From: Bacteroidales bacterium UBA5382
Lineage (GTDB): Bacteria > Bacteroidota > Bacteroidia > Bacteroidales > Dysgonomonadaceae
Assembly: GCA_002409745.1 (NCBI GenBank)
Contig: DHOU01000045.1
Location: 1 to 52,084 of the forward strand
Direction of reading: 5' to 3'
Length of the DNA stretch: 52,084 bases
This document shows positions 26,463 through 34,066 of the stretch, one piece after another (positions within the stretch are counted from its first letter, which is position 1; each line of letters starts with the position of its first letter). The position numbers and the translations under genes were made by a program. The notes under the pieces are model-generated. The model was not told the origin of the DNA, made no database searches, and saw nothing but the letters and a program-made list of their open reading frames with translations.

Positions 26463-26687
26463 ATGGAAAGTATAACGATTTATCCCAAAGATAAGAAGCA
26501 GAAATCACTGCTAACTGCTTTACTAGAGGAAATGAGGGTTGATTTTGAAGTCCGGACTTCAAGAGACGACTCTTTATTAACGGAAGAAGCTTTCTATGCT
26601 AAAATAGAGAAATCCATCCAACAGGCTGAAAGCAGAAAATTAAAAACGTTGACAAAAGATAAACAGAAAGAGTTCTTAGGCTTATGA
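26463..26687 (+). CDS. DUF2683-like antitoxin of a Txe/YoeB-type module
   Basis: The 74-residue protein starts MESITIYPKD and has a short N-terminal beta part followed by a charged helical C-terminus (FYAKIEKSIQQAESRK). This is the pattern of DUF2683-type antitoxins common in Bacteroidetes. Its TGA overlaps the ATG of the toxin reading frame (ATGA at 26684-26687), giving translational coupling. The start is set by the ribosome-binding site at 26451-26456. It is intact although the downstream toxin is frameshifted. Confidence 0.75.
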   Translation: MESITIYPKDKKQKSLLTALLEEMRVDFEVRTSRDDSLLTEEAFYAKIEKSIQQAESRKLKTLTKDKQKEFLGL

Positions 26688-26963
26688 GTTACGTAATTAA
26701 ATATACTTCCTGAAGCGGAACTGGATATTGAGAAACATAAACAATGTGGAGACAAAAAGATTCTACTGAAAATAGACCAACTCCTAAACGAATTGAGAGA
26801 AAATTCTACTGTCGGAACCGGAAAACCGGAGAGATTGAAACATTTTGAAATTCCAACATGGTCAAGAAGAATTAGCCACAAACATAGATTGGTATATAGA
26901 ATACTGGAAAAACAAATCGTCGTTTTAGACCTTTCTTTCTGGGGACATTCTAACGATAAATAG
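26684..26963 (+). pseudogene. Txe/YoeB-type mRNase toxin, frameshifted at codon 9
   Basis: From ATG 26684 the frame reads MSYVIKYTS and stops at 26711. Shifting by one base restores an uninterrupted toxin from PEAELDIEKHK through TWSRRISHKHRLVY to WGHSNDK and a TAG at 26961. Removing one T from ACTTCC (26705-26710) would give the expected T-P-E-A-E sequence, so a single-base insertion explains the break. The conserved catalytic-region residues (SRRI and GH) remain in the second frame. It is either a pseudogene or, less likely, a frame change made during translation. No slippery heptamer is obvious. Confidence 0.85.
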
Positions 26964-27003
26964 CACAATACTTATAACGATATTCTATTTACGATTTGTA
27001 AAT

Positions 27004-27063
27004 TATTTCTCGCAGATAACGCGGATTTTAATCTGCGTTTATCTGCGCCATCTGCGAGAAATA
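27004..27063. repeat. nested inverted repeat (ATCTGCG-rich element)
   Basis: An outer perfect arm ATTTCTCGCAGAT (27005-27017) pairs with ATCTGCGAGAAAT (27050-27062). Inside, AACGCGGATT (27018-27027) pairs with AATCTGCGTT with a single G-T mismatch. The motif ATCTGCG or its complement occurs four times. It lies just downstream of the toxin pseudogene and before the 3' end of the convergent OYE gene. It could be a bidirectional terminator or a member of a dispersed repeat family. Similar ATCTGCG elements are, to my knowledge, scattered in Bacteroidetes genomes. Confidence 0.75.
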
Positions 27064-27128
27064 TTCTTTTTAAGTTACAATCCCTTACTTTTATTCTTTT
27101 AAGAACAACTTTTGAAACATCGTTATTC

Positions 27129-28235
27129 TTAAACAAATAAATCTTTGTACGGATGCGGACTCGACCTCAGATACTGCGCCGGGGCAACCACTTGTCCCCC
27201 CAACGCGGCGGCGGCATGCCATGCCCAACGCGGATCGTATAACATTCCACGCCCTACGGCAATGAAATCGGCTTTCTCTTCGGCTATCACCTTTTCGGCT
27301 TCAAACGGATCGGTGATCAGTCCGACTCCGATTACAGGCATCACGACCTCTTTCTTTATGGCTTCGGCAAAAGATAACTGATAACCCGATTGTAAAGGCG
27401 GCAACTTTTGCAATCCGCCATCGAGTCCTCCGCCTGAAACATGAATATATCCGCAGCCTCTTTTATCCAGTTCTTTTGCAAATACGATGCTTTGCGACAA
27501 GTCCCATCCGCGATCAATCCAATCGGTCGCGGATATGCGGACACCGAACGCAGTGTTTGCCGGCAAAACCGCCCTCACCGCATCGACGACTTCCAACGGG
27601 AAACGCATCCTGTTTTCAAGACTGCCTCCATATTCATCCGTACGCTTATTGGTTATCGGCGATAGGAACTCATGCATCAGATATCCATGCGCGGCATGCA
27701 ATTCAACCATATCGAACCCAATAGCGATGGCACGTGCCGAAGCCTCGGCAAACTGTTCGACAATGATTTTTATCTCCGCATTCGTCAATTCGTGCGGTAC
27801 GGTACCTCCGGTCGATTGTGCAATGGCAGAAGGAGCCACCGTTTGCCAGCCATTCGCACTGTCGGCCGGCAAGTAGTCATCGGATTTCCAAGACAAATCG
27901 GTGGAAGCCTTTCTTCCCGCATGCGCTATTTGTACCGCTAACGGCATGGAAGAATGCAACCGCATAAAATCAACGACTTTGCGCAACGCCTGAGCGGTAT
28001 TCTTATCCCATAAGCCTAAGTCGGCATACGAAATACGTCCTTCGGGGCAAACCGCAGTCGCCTCCACAATGAGCATGCCGGCACCCGAAAGCGCCAAATT
28101 ACCGTAGTGCATCAAATGCCAATCGGTGGCTTGCCCGTTTGCGGCAGAATATTGACACATGGGCGGAATAACGATTCGGTTCTTCAGTTGAAAAGGACCG
28201 ATATTTTTTTCTGAAAACAAATTACTACTATTCAT
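27129..28235 (-). CDS. NADH:flavin oxidoreductase, Old Yellow Enzyme (YqjM/NamA type)
   Basis: The protein (368 residues from ATG 28235; another ATG at 28253 adds six residues) is an FMN-binding TIM barrel. Marks include NRIVIPPMCQYSA near the start (Cys typical of YqjM-type enzymes), AHAGRKAS, ELHAAHGYLMHEFLSP, NKRTDEYGGS and the C-terminal VGRGMLYDPRW. Enzymes of this class reduce activated C=C bonds of electrophiles such as quinones and enals using NAD(P)H. It is the last gene in an MFS-SDR-OYE cassette, 39 bp after the SDR gene. A detoxification role is likely but the inducer is unknown. Confidence 0.92.
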   Translation of the reverse strand: MNSSNLFSEKNIGPFQLKNRIVIPPMCQYSAANGQATDWHLMHYGNLALSGAGMLIVEATAVCPEGRISYADLGLWDKNTAQALRKVVDFMRLHSSMPLAVQIAHAGRKASTDLSWKSDDYLPADSANGWQTVAPSAIAQSTGGTVPHELTNAEIKIIVEQFAEASARAIAIGFDMVELHAAHGYLMHEFLSPITNKRTDEYGGSLENRMRFPLEVVDAVRAVLPANTAFGVRISATDWIDRGWDLSQSIVFAKELDKRGCGYIHVSGGGLDGGLQKLPPLQSGYQLSFAEAIKKEVVMPVIGVGLITDPFEAEKVIAEEKADFIAVGRGMLYDPRWAWHAAAALGGQVVAPAQYLRSSPHPYKDLFV

Positions 28236-28274
28236 AATGGAAACTTTTAACATTAAATTTTTGTCGACACAACA

Positions 28275-29069
28275 TTAGAATGCCGTATTCACAATACCGC
28301 CGTCCACGCGCAAAGCGGCTCCAGTTGTAGCCGAAGACAACGGACTTGCCAGATACACAATTAAATTAGCCACCTCTTCGGGCTCTGCAAAACGCTGTAT
28401 GATGGATTCCGGCCGCTTCTCTTTTACGAACTCCAAAGCAGCTTCTTCCACCGTGATGCCCTTCTTTTCGGACAGTTCTTTCATCGAGCGCAAATTGCCG
28501 GCCGACCATGTAGGGCCGGGCAACACCGAATTAACGGTAACATTTGTTCCCCGAAGACTTTTTGCCAATCCTCTGCTTAACGCTAAAATAGCCGTTTTAG
28601 TCACCCCGTACAGAATCATGTCGTCCGGAATATTGATAGCCGACTCACTCGAAACGAATACCACCCGTCCCCAGTTCTTCTTTTTCATCAACGGAATATA
28701 ATGCCGCGATAAACGCACGCCACTCATCACATTCACTTCAAAATCGTGCATCCACACCTCATCGGGAGTTGTCTCAAACGGTTGATCCCCGTATATACCT
28801 ACATTATTAATAAGTATATCCAACTCTTTTATTTGATGAATGAGGGTATCGACCTCCTCGACTTTCGAAAAATCGGCGACAACTCCTTCGACATCCGCAC
28901 TCGGAATATCTTTTTTGATCTGTTCAACGACCTTCTCCAATTTTTTCTCCTCACGCCCATTGATAAACACCTTCGCGCCCTCCTTCAAAAGTCCCAGCGC
29001 TGCCGCATATCCTATCCCGGCAGTCGAGCCGGTAACCAAAGCCGTTTTTCCCGTTAATTGTAAATTCAT
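28275..29069 (-). CDS. short-chain dehydrogenase/reductase
   Basis: The 264-residue protein is a classical SDR. The cofactor motif is TGSTAGIG (13-20), with NNVG at 88-91, the catalytic Ser at about 140 and YGVTK with Tyr154 and Lys158. It ends with LASPLSSATTGAALRVDGG, as in enoyl/oxoacyl-reductase-like SDRs. An Arg in NGREEKK after the second beta strand favours NADPH. The substrate is not predictable. It is encoded between the OYE and MFS genes in one direction, with gaps of 39 and 37 bp, consistent with a stress or xenobiotic operon. Confidence 0.9.
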   Translation of the reverse strand: MNLQLTGKTALVTGSTAGIGYAAALGLLKEGAKVFINGREEKKLEKVVEQIKKDIPSADVEGVVADFSKVEEVDTLIHQIKELDILINNVGIYGDQPFETTPDEVWMHDFEVNVMSGVRLSRHYIPLMKKKNWGRVVFVSSESAINIPDDMILYGVTKTAILALSRGLAKSLRGTNVTVNSVLPGPTWSAGNLRSMKELSEKKGITVEEAALEFVKEKRPESIIQRFAEPEEVANLIVYLASPLSSATTGAALRVDGGIVNTAF

Positions 29070-29106
29070 ATTCTTCCTTTCATTTTATGATAAAACGTAT
29101 GTCGAT

Positions 29107-30300
29107 CTATTCGACGATCTTTTTTATAAAGACAAGCGGGACAGACGGCGTTCTTCCGTGTCCGCTCAAGTAATGAAACAATACCAGCACCCCGGTTCCC
29201 GTGAAGGCGAACACTGCACCGATCAATGCCGAATATTCCACTCCGGCGCCGGTTGCAATGGGAAGTCCTCCGAAATAAGCGCCTAAAGCGTTGCCAAGAT
29301 TAAATGCCAACTGCACCATCGCTCCGCCCATCATTTCGCCGCCGGAGGAATATTGCAGCAACAACATCTGCTGCGGCGAGGAGACGGCAAACAAACATCC
29401 GGTGCAGACACACATAAGCAGAGCGGAAGTAAATCCGAAACGCCCCCAAAAGAACAAGGCCATGAGTGATGCAAATATAATGAATTGCGTGTACATTGCC
29501 ACTATACCGGGGGTAAATTTATCCGACATTTTACCTCCCCCATAATTTCCCACACACATGCTACCCCCGGCAAGGAACATCAGCAGCGGCATGGCGGAGA
29601 CATCGAATCCGGAAACTTGCGTCATCATAGGATTGATATAACTATACCAACAAAAAATTCCGCCGTTCCCCAAAACGGTCGCGGCAATCAGTAGCCACGG
29701 TTCCGGTTTCTTCAAAAAACGAAACATTCCCTTGATGTTTGTTTTCGGCATGGGCGGTAAAGCGGGTATCCACTTACCAATTGTATAAATCGTTATTCCT
29801 CCCCAAACAGCGGCAAATATAAAAATCCATCGCCAGGAAAAAGCATGGCTAATCCAGTTAGCGATAGGGATACCCAATAAATTCGCTATGCTCATCCCCA
29901 TAACCATCGTGGCAATGGCGGACGTGCTTTTTCCTTCTTTCGATAATTTACTCGCAACGATAGAACCCACACCAAAAAACGAGCCATGCGGAATGCCCGT
30001 AATAAAGCGCCCTACAAGAGCAAAGCTATAAGAAGGGGAAGCCATTGTGATAAGACAACCGGCGATAAAACATCCGACCAAAGCAAACAGAATACGTTTC
30101 AACGGCCAATTTCGGGCTATGATAGCGACTAAAGGAGCTCCCACACAAACACCCAACGCATAGGCCGATATCAAATGTCCGGCCACCGGCAGGGAGATAA
30201 CAAAATCGGAAGCCACATCGGGTAAAATACCCATCATAATATATTCGGCAATTCCCAAGCCGAAAGTCCCGAAAGACAATGCATAAAGACCTTTTTTCAT
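29107..30300 (-). CDS. MFS efflux transporter (DHA1/AraJ type)
   Basis: The 397-residue membrane protein has 12 predicted helices and begins with FGTFGLGIAEYIMMGILPDVA, typical of the DHA1 drug:H+ antiporter branch that contains AraJ and YdhP. Other marks are GRFITGIPHGSFFGVGSIVAS in TM4-5 and SSPQQMLLLQYS. It probably exports small hydrophobic or sugar-like compounds. It is the first gene of the MFS-SDR-OYE cassette and is divergent from an AraC-type regulator 120 bp away, the usual layout for an inducible efflux and detoxification unit. Confidence 0.9.
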   Translation of the reverse strand: MKKGLYALSFGTFGLGIAEYIMMGILPDVASDFVISLPVAGHLISAYALGVCVGAPLVAIIARNWPLKRILFALVGCFIAGCLITMASPSYSFALVGRFITGIPHGSFFGVGSIVASKLSKEGKSTSAIATMVMGMSIANLLGIPIANWISHAFSWRWIFIFAAVWGGITIYTIGKWIPALPPMPKTNIKGMFRFLKKPEPWLLIAATVLGNGGIFCWYSYINPMMTQVSGFDVSAMPLLMFLAGGSMCVGNYGGGKMSDKFTPGIVAMYTQFIIFASLMALFFWGRFGFTSALLMCVCTGCLFAVSSPQQMLLLQYSSGGEMMGGAMVQLAFNLGNALGAYFGGLPIATGAGVEYSALIGAVFAFTGTGVLVLFHYLSGHGRTPSVPLVFIKKIVE

Positions 30301-30383
30301 CTATATACAATCTATTTTTTAAGCGGCACAAAGAAACATCAAAAAAAACGAAGAACATTGTCCGATATTAAGCAGTTATTGTC

Positions 30384-30391
30384 TATTTTTG
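30384..30391 (+). promoter_or_regulatory. -7 promoter box of the AraC-type regulator gene
   Basis: TATTTTTG matches TAnnTTTG, 29 bp upstream of the ATG at 30421, with ATTG about 23 bp further upstream. A TTG at 30358 that would extend the reading frame lies upstream of this box, so the regulator must start at 30421. The 120-bp divergent region must also contain the MFS promoter, for which I see no clean -7 box. Control by the regulator is therefore likely. Confidence 0.55.
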
Positions 30392-30420
30392 CTATTTTGG
30401 AACAAATAAAAGATGAGTGC

Positions 30421-31290
30421 ATGGCAAAAGAAGTTAAATACGAACAAGTACTGAAAGACAGCAACACTTCTTTTCATTACGGGTGGTCTGTTCAGGGATA
30501 CCAAGAAGAGATCGGGCTGCATTTCCATCCCGAGATAGAGATTATTGTCATACTAAAAGGAGCCGGTTATCGAATGACGGGCGATTTTTCGGAACCTTTT
30601 GAACGCGGAGAAGTACTGTTTGTTCCGGCCAATCTGCCCCATTGTTGGATATACAATCCCGAAAGCTGTGCCCCGGACGGCAACAGGGAATGCATATTCG
30701 TACAATTCGACCCGTCCCTATTAGAAAACGGCATGGCATTCTTTAACGAATGGAAATATACCTCCCACAAGCTCCTGTCGATGATGCAAAGCGTCGAGAT
30801 AACGGGAAAGGCGGCACAATCGATTACCGAGGCCTTGATTTCCATGCAAACCTTAAGCGAAAGTGAACGATTATTGTCGTTATTGAAGATGCTCCGACTC
30901 ATCGGCACAACCTCTTCGGTCGAACCGATAGGCATACCGAATAACGCATCGAAAGACATCACCAAAAACATGCGCCGTATACAATTGATTTTAAAATATG
31001 TGGTAGAGAATTACCGCCGTAAGATTTCTTTATCGGAAATCGCCTCGAAAGTCAGCCTGAGCGAAACGGCCTTTTGTGCTTTTTTTAAACGGGAAACCGG
31101 AAAGAGTTTCATTTCTTTCGTAAATGAATATCGACTGGAAGCCGTTTGTTCCGGATTAAAAAACTGTCCCGACAAGGATATAAGCCAGATAGCGTGGGCT
31201 TGTGGCTTTACGGACATTCCTTATTTCAACCGCTATTTTAAAAAGATGAAACGACATTCTCCAAGGGAATGGAGAAGCCGTGCAAAATAA
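30421..31290 (+). CDS. AraC-family transcriptional regulator with cupin sensor
   Basis: The 289-residue protein (ATG 30421) has an N-terminal cupin-like sensor domain (LHFHPEIEIIVILKGAGY, then VPANLPHCWIY), with His residues able to bind a ligand or metal. The C-terminal AraC domain has two helix-turn-helix motifs, KISLSEIASKVSLSETAF and ISQIAWACGFTDIPYFNRYF, followed by HSPREWRSR. It is divergent from the MFS-SDR-OYE genes and is the obvious candidate to regulate them. The signal is unknown. Confidence 0.9.
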   Translation: MAKEVKYEQVLKDSNTSFHYGWSVQGYQEEIGLHFHPEIEIIVILKGAGYRMTGDFSEPFERGEVLFVPANLPHCWIYNPESCAPDGNRECIFVQFDPSLLENGMAFFNEWKYTSHKLLSMMQSVEITGKAAQSITEALISMQTLSESERLLSLLKMLRLIGTTSSVEPIGIPNNASKDITKNMRRIQLILKYVVENYRRKISLSEIASKVSLSETAFCAFFKRETGKSFISFVNEYRLEAVCSGLKNCPDKDISQIAWACGFTDIPYFNRYFKKMKRHSPREWRSRAK

Positions 31291-31320
31291 TGAACCAGAA
31301 GCATGCAGGGGAATCGATGA

Positions 31321-31986
31321 TTATTTTCTGACCCACACATGGGTGATATCTCCCATCACAATTTTATGATAAGATCCGACCTCATTATAGGCATCTTCAT
31401 AGAACTTTTTATTATCGGCATTATACACCTCGTCCAACGACACCGTATGCGTCTGTGCGAGATCGCATTCGATCACCAAACGAGCTTCTTTATACGTCAT
31501 ATTTCCCGACGGAGTACTTACCGGCGTAAGCGTCGTGGTAGCCATCTTGTCGGAATCACGACCCGAACTTTGTCCGAAAAGAATAAATTGATCCCTGAAT
31601 TGCTCATCGAAGAAAGACATCGTATAGTGATGTTCCTTCAGAAGGATTTCCAGCGTATACCGGCTCCCTCTTAATCCGCAAATCGTGACATACTTTCCAA
31701 TCATTTGTCCTAAAGCGCCATCGCCTATCACCATGGAGTTGAAAACGGTACTGTCGCCGGCGGTTACGACCCCATTGATTTTGGGGAACAAATCGAACGG
31801 GCTTTCCTTGATTTGATTCGGTTCTATTTCGGTAAACAGCTCCGAAAAAGATTTTTCTTTCACATTCGAGTAATCAATCACCTTGGGCGCCTCTTCCGAT
31901 TGATCCCCGGAAGCATTGGTTCCCTGCTTGTTCTGGCAGGAAACACAAACGAACACCGCAACTAACACATAAACTAATTTTCTCAT
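31321..31986 (-). CDS. lipoprotein with flavin-reductase-like domain
   Basis: From ATG 31986 (MRKLVYVLVAVFV) the protein has 221 residues. The longer frame to 32055 adds a charged 23-residue extension ahead of the signal and is rejected. The lipobox is VCVSC (Cys17). The mature part from about residue 60 matches the pattern of small Bacteroidales flavin reductase-family proteins: TVFNSMVIG, then FFDEQFRDQF, SGRDSDK, LTPVSTPSG, ARLVIECDL and a final YHKIVMGDITHVWVRK. Those proteins are normally cytoplasmic and bind FMN. A copy on a lipoprotein signal is unusual, and it may be a flavin- or heme-binding surface or periplasmic protein. Confidence 0.7.
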   Translation of the reverse strand: MRKLVYVLVAVFVCVSCQNKQGTNASGDQSEEAPKVIDYSNVKEKSFSELFTEIEPNQIKESPFDLFPKINGVVTAGDSTVFNSMVIGDGALGQMIGKYVTICGLRGSRYTLEILLKEHHYTMSFFDEQFRDQFILFGQSSGRDSDKMATTTLTPVSTPSGNMTYKEARLVIECDLAQTHTVSLDEVYNADNKKFYEDAYNEVGSYHKIVMGDITHVWVRK

Positions 31987-32102
31987 ATCAATATTGTTAC
32001 TAAAATAAATTCTGTTTCGCGATTCAAAAGAGAATCGTGACACTTTGCGAGGCACCCCCCCAAGTATCGAGGTAAGGAGGGAGAGTTACGAACTGCTTAT
32101 TA

Positions 32103-32375
32103 TTATTTGTCTTTGTAATGCCCCCAAACGGATAAAATATGAATGATTTGCCCTTCTATTTCGTAAACAAAACGATGTTTATCGTTTATTCTCCTGCTCC
32201 AGGTTTCAGGTTGCCGGTATTTTAACTGTTCCGGTTTTCCCGTCCCGGTTCTTGGATTACTTTGGCACTCCAGCGTAAAATCCTTTATCTTTTTTAGAAC
32301 AATCTTTTGCCCGGCCTTTTGATGTTTTTCAAGGTCTCGTTTTGCTTCGTCCTTGAAATCTATTATAAAACTCAT
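32103..32375 (-). CDS. Txe/YoeB-type mRNase toxin, intact
   Basis: The 90-residue protein is a full Txe/YoeB toxin. It has IDFKDEAKRDLEKHQKAG, GTGKPEQLKY (catalytic-region Glu49), TWSRRINDKHRFVY (Arg61/62) and the C-terminal WGHYKDK (His86). Family members cut mRNA at the ribosomal A site. Its ATG overlaps the antitoxin TGA (ATGA at 32372-32375). It is the only undamaged toxin of three related modules in the window and the natural comparison for the two broken copies. Confidence 0.92.
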   Translation of the reverse strand: MSFIIDFKDEAKRDLEKHQKAGQKIVLKKIKDFTLECQSNPRTGTGKPEQLKYRQPETWSRRINDKHRFVYEIEGQIIHILSVWGHYKDK

Positions 32376-32587
32376 AGCGAATTAAAAAAAGCGTTTACGT
32401 CATCGGCATTTCTAAGAATGGTGCCATCTCCTGACTTTGCTCTTTTGAGTTTTTCCTCGAATTCATCTTTGCTCATTTCAGTGTCGTCGTTCTCTATTAT
32501 TTTAAGCTTTTTAACGCCTAATGCTTTCAATATTGTCCGGATTTTTACTGCCTCCGATTTATCCGTTTCAAATGTAAATATTGTCAT
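32372..32587 (-). CDS. DUF2683-like antitoxin, partner of the intact Txe/YoeB toxin
   Basis: The 71-residue protein starts at ATG 32587 (MTIFTFETDKSEAVK). A frame extending to 32632 would run across the -7 box at 32610-32617 and is rejected. A short beta-strand start is followed by a helical, charged C-terminus (MSKDEFEEKLKRAKSG), as in the antitoxin at 26463-26687, to which it is only distantly similar. It is translationally coupled to the toxin by an ATGA overlap. As usual for such modules it probably represses its own promoter together with the toxin. Confidence 0.8.
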   Translation of the reverse strand: MTIFTFETDKSEAVKIRTILKALGVKKLKIIENDDTEMSKDEFEEKLKRAKSGDGTILRNADDVNAFFNSL

Positions 32588-32609
32588 TTCTTTTTGTTTT
32601 AAAGTCCTG

Positions 32610-32617
32610 CAAATATA
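32610..32617 (-). promoter_or_regulatory. -7 promoter box of the third toxin-antitoxin module
   Basis: The minus strand reads TATATTTG, an exact match to TAnnTTTG, 22 bp upstream of the antitoxin ATG at 32587. This agrees with the chosen start and shows an independent transcript. Confidence 0.65.
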
Positions 32618-32665
32618 GTATTTTAAAGCCAAGTAGGAAACTATTTTTTATGCGCGAGAAAACAA

Positions 32666-34066
32666 TCAGTTTACGCCTCCTCCCAAGGCATTATACAAAT
32701 TCACCACGCATTGCAATTGCTCCAACCGTTCGCTTACTCGATTCAAACGCGCCGAAAGATAAGACTGTTGGGCCGTCAGCACCGCCGTATAATCGACCTC
32801 GTTGGCTTTCAACAATTCTTCGGTATACTCCACCGATTTTTGCGTAGCATCGATCTGTTGTTCGCGCAAATCGGTTTTACGGGCCACACTTTCATACGTA
32901 TATAAAATGTCGGAAACTTCTTTTCCGGCGTTCAACACGGCATTTTGAAACGCGGCCATCGCCTGAATCTGACTTTCCTTTGCCGTTTCGAGATTGGCCT
33001 TTAATTGCCCTTGTGCAAATATCGGTTGCGTTAATCCGCCGACGATGTTCGCCAACAGGTTTTCGAGACTGAACAAATTGGAGAATCCGGAAGAGGCATA
33101 TCCCACCATAGAACCCGAATGAAGGGTGATGGAAGGATAAAAACTTGCCCGGGCGGCGTTCGTCAACTCAAAAGCGACACGGAAATCCAGTTCGGCCTGT
33201 TTTACATCGGGACGGCGCGAAAGCAGTCGGGCCGGGACTCCCGCTTTCAACTGTCCCGGAACGGGTTGCGTATCCAATGCAGAGCGCTCTACAGGACCCG
33301 GTTTCTTGCCCGAAAGGAGATTGATCGTATTCTCCAACTGACGGATACTGTTTTCTATATCGATGGCGCTCAGCCGGGTGTTCAGCAACAGAGCGCGGCT
33401 TTGCTCAACCGCAGCAGCGTTTTGCCGGGCGGCTTCTTTCAACGCTTCCATCGTTTCGACACTCTTGTCCAACAGTACGACCGTTTCCTTCGTGATAACC
33501 AGTTGTTCATCCAGCGCCAAAAGCGAATAGTAAGCATCGGCTATATTGGCTATCAACCCCGACTGCACCATGTCTTTATAAGCCTGACTCTTCAGGAAGC
33601 GGGCATATTGTGCACGCGACTGCCGGTTGAGTTTTCCCCACACATCCAACTCCCAGTTCGCACTTATTCCGGCAAAGACATCATTCGAACTACGACTGAA
33701 AGCTTTGTTTCCGTCGGATGTTGCGGTATGCGTTACGGTAGCGCCCGCCGACACGTTGGGAAAATAAGCCGCCCGCGTTCTTTTTAATTCGATGTCCGCC
33801 TGACGGATACTGCTCACGGCAATCTGCAAATCGGCATTATTCACAAGAGCCGTATCGATAAGGCGTACCAAATACGGATCCGAGAAAAAATCCCGCCAGG
33901 GAATATCGGCAATCGAGGTACTGTCGGAAGCAATCACCTCCCGGTACAACTCAGTGGTATCCACCACCGGCGAGCGATACGGATTCAGTACGTGGCAAGA
34001 GGATAATCCTAAAAAAATAACACATCCCGTAAGCAAAAACAGGGCTAATCGATTGTTATTTTTCAT
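32666..34066 (-). CDS. RND efflux outer membrane factor, TolC/NodT-type lipoprotein
   Basis: From ATG 34066 (MKNNNRLALFLL) the protein has 466 residues. ATG 34072 is also possible, and longer frames run deep into the pump gene. The lipobox is LGLSSC. Two outer membrane efflux protein repeats are visible, with family motifs such as IPWRDFFSDPYLVRLI, SANWELDVWGKL and ARLLSRRPDVKQAE. It forms the outer membrane channel of the tripartite pump. The start codon overlaps the end of the pump gene (stop at 34056), so the two are translationally coupled. Confidence 0.92.
   Translation of the reverse strand: MKNNNRLALFLLTGCVIFLGLSSCHVLNPYRSPVVDTTELYREVIASDSTSIADIPWRDFFSDPYLVRLIDTALVNNADLQIAVSSIRQADIELKRTRAAYFPNVSAGATVTHTATSDGNKAFSRSSNDVFAGISANWELDVWGKLNRQSRAQYARFLKSQAYKDMVQSGLIANIADAYYSLLALDEQLVITKETVVLLDKSVETMEALKEAARQNAAAVEQSRALLLNTRLSAIDIENSIRQLENTINLLSGKKPGPVERSALDTQPVPGQLKAGVPARLLSRRPDVKQAELDFRVAFELTNAARASFYPSITLHSGSMVGYASSGFSNLFSLENLLANIVGGLTQPIFAQGQLKANLETAKESQIQAMAAFQNAVLNAGKEVSDILYTYESVARKTDLREQQIDATQKSVEYTEELLKANEVDYTAVLTAQQSYLSARLNRVSERLEQLQCVVNLYNALGGGVN

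Noticed and set aside
26684..26963. Programmed frameshift in the second toxin
   Set aside because: No slippery heptamer or downstream structure is visible, and the sister toxin is in one frame, so mutation is simpler.
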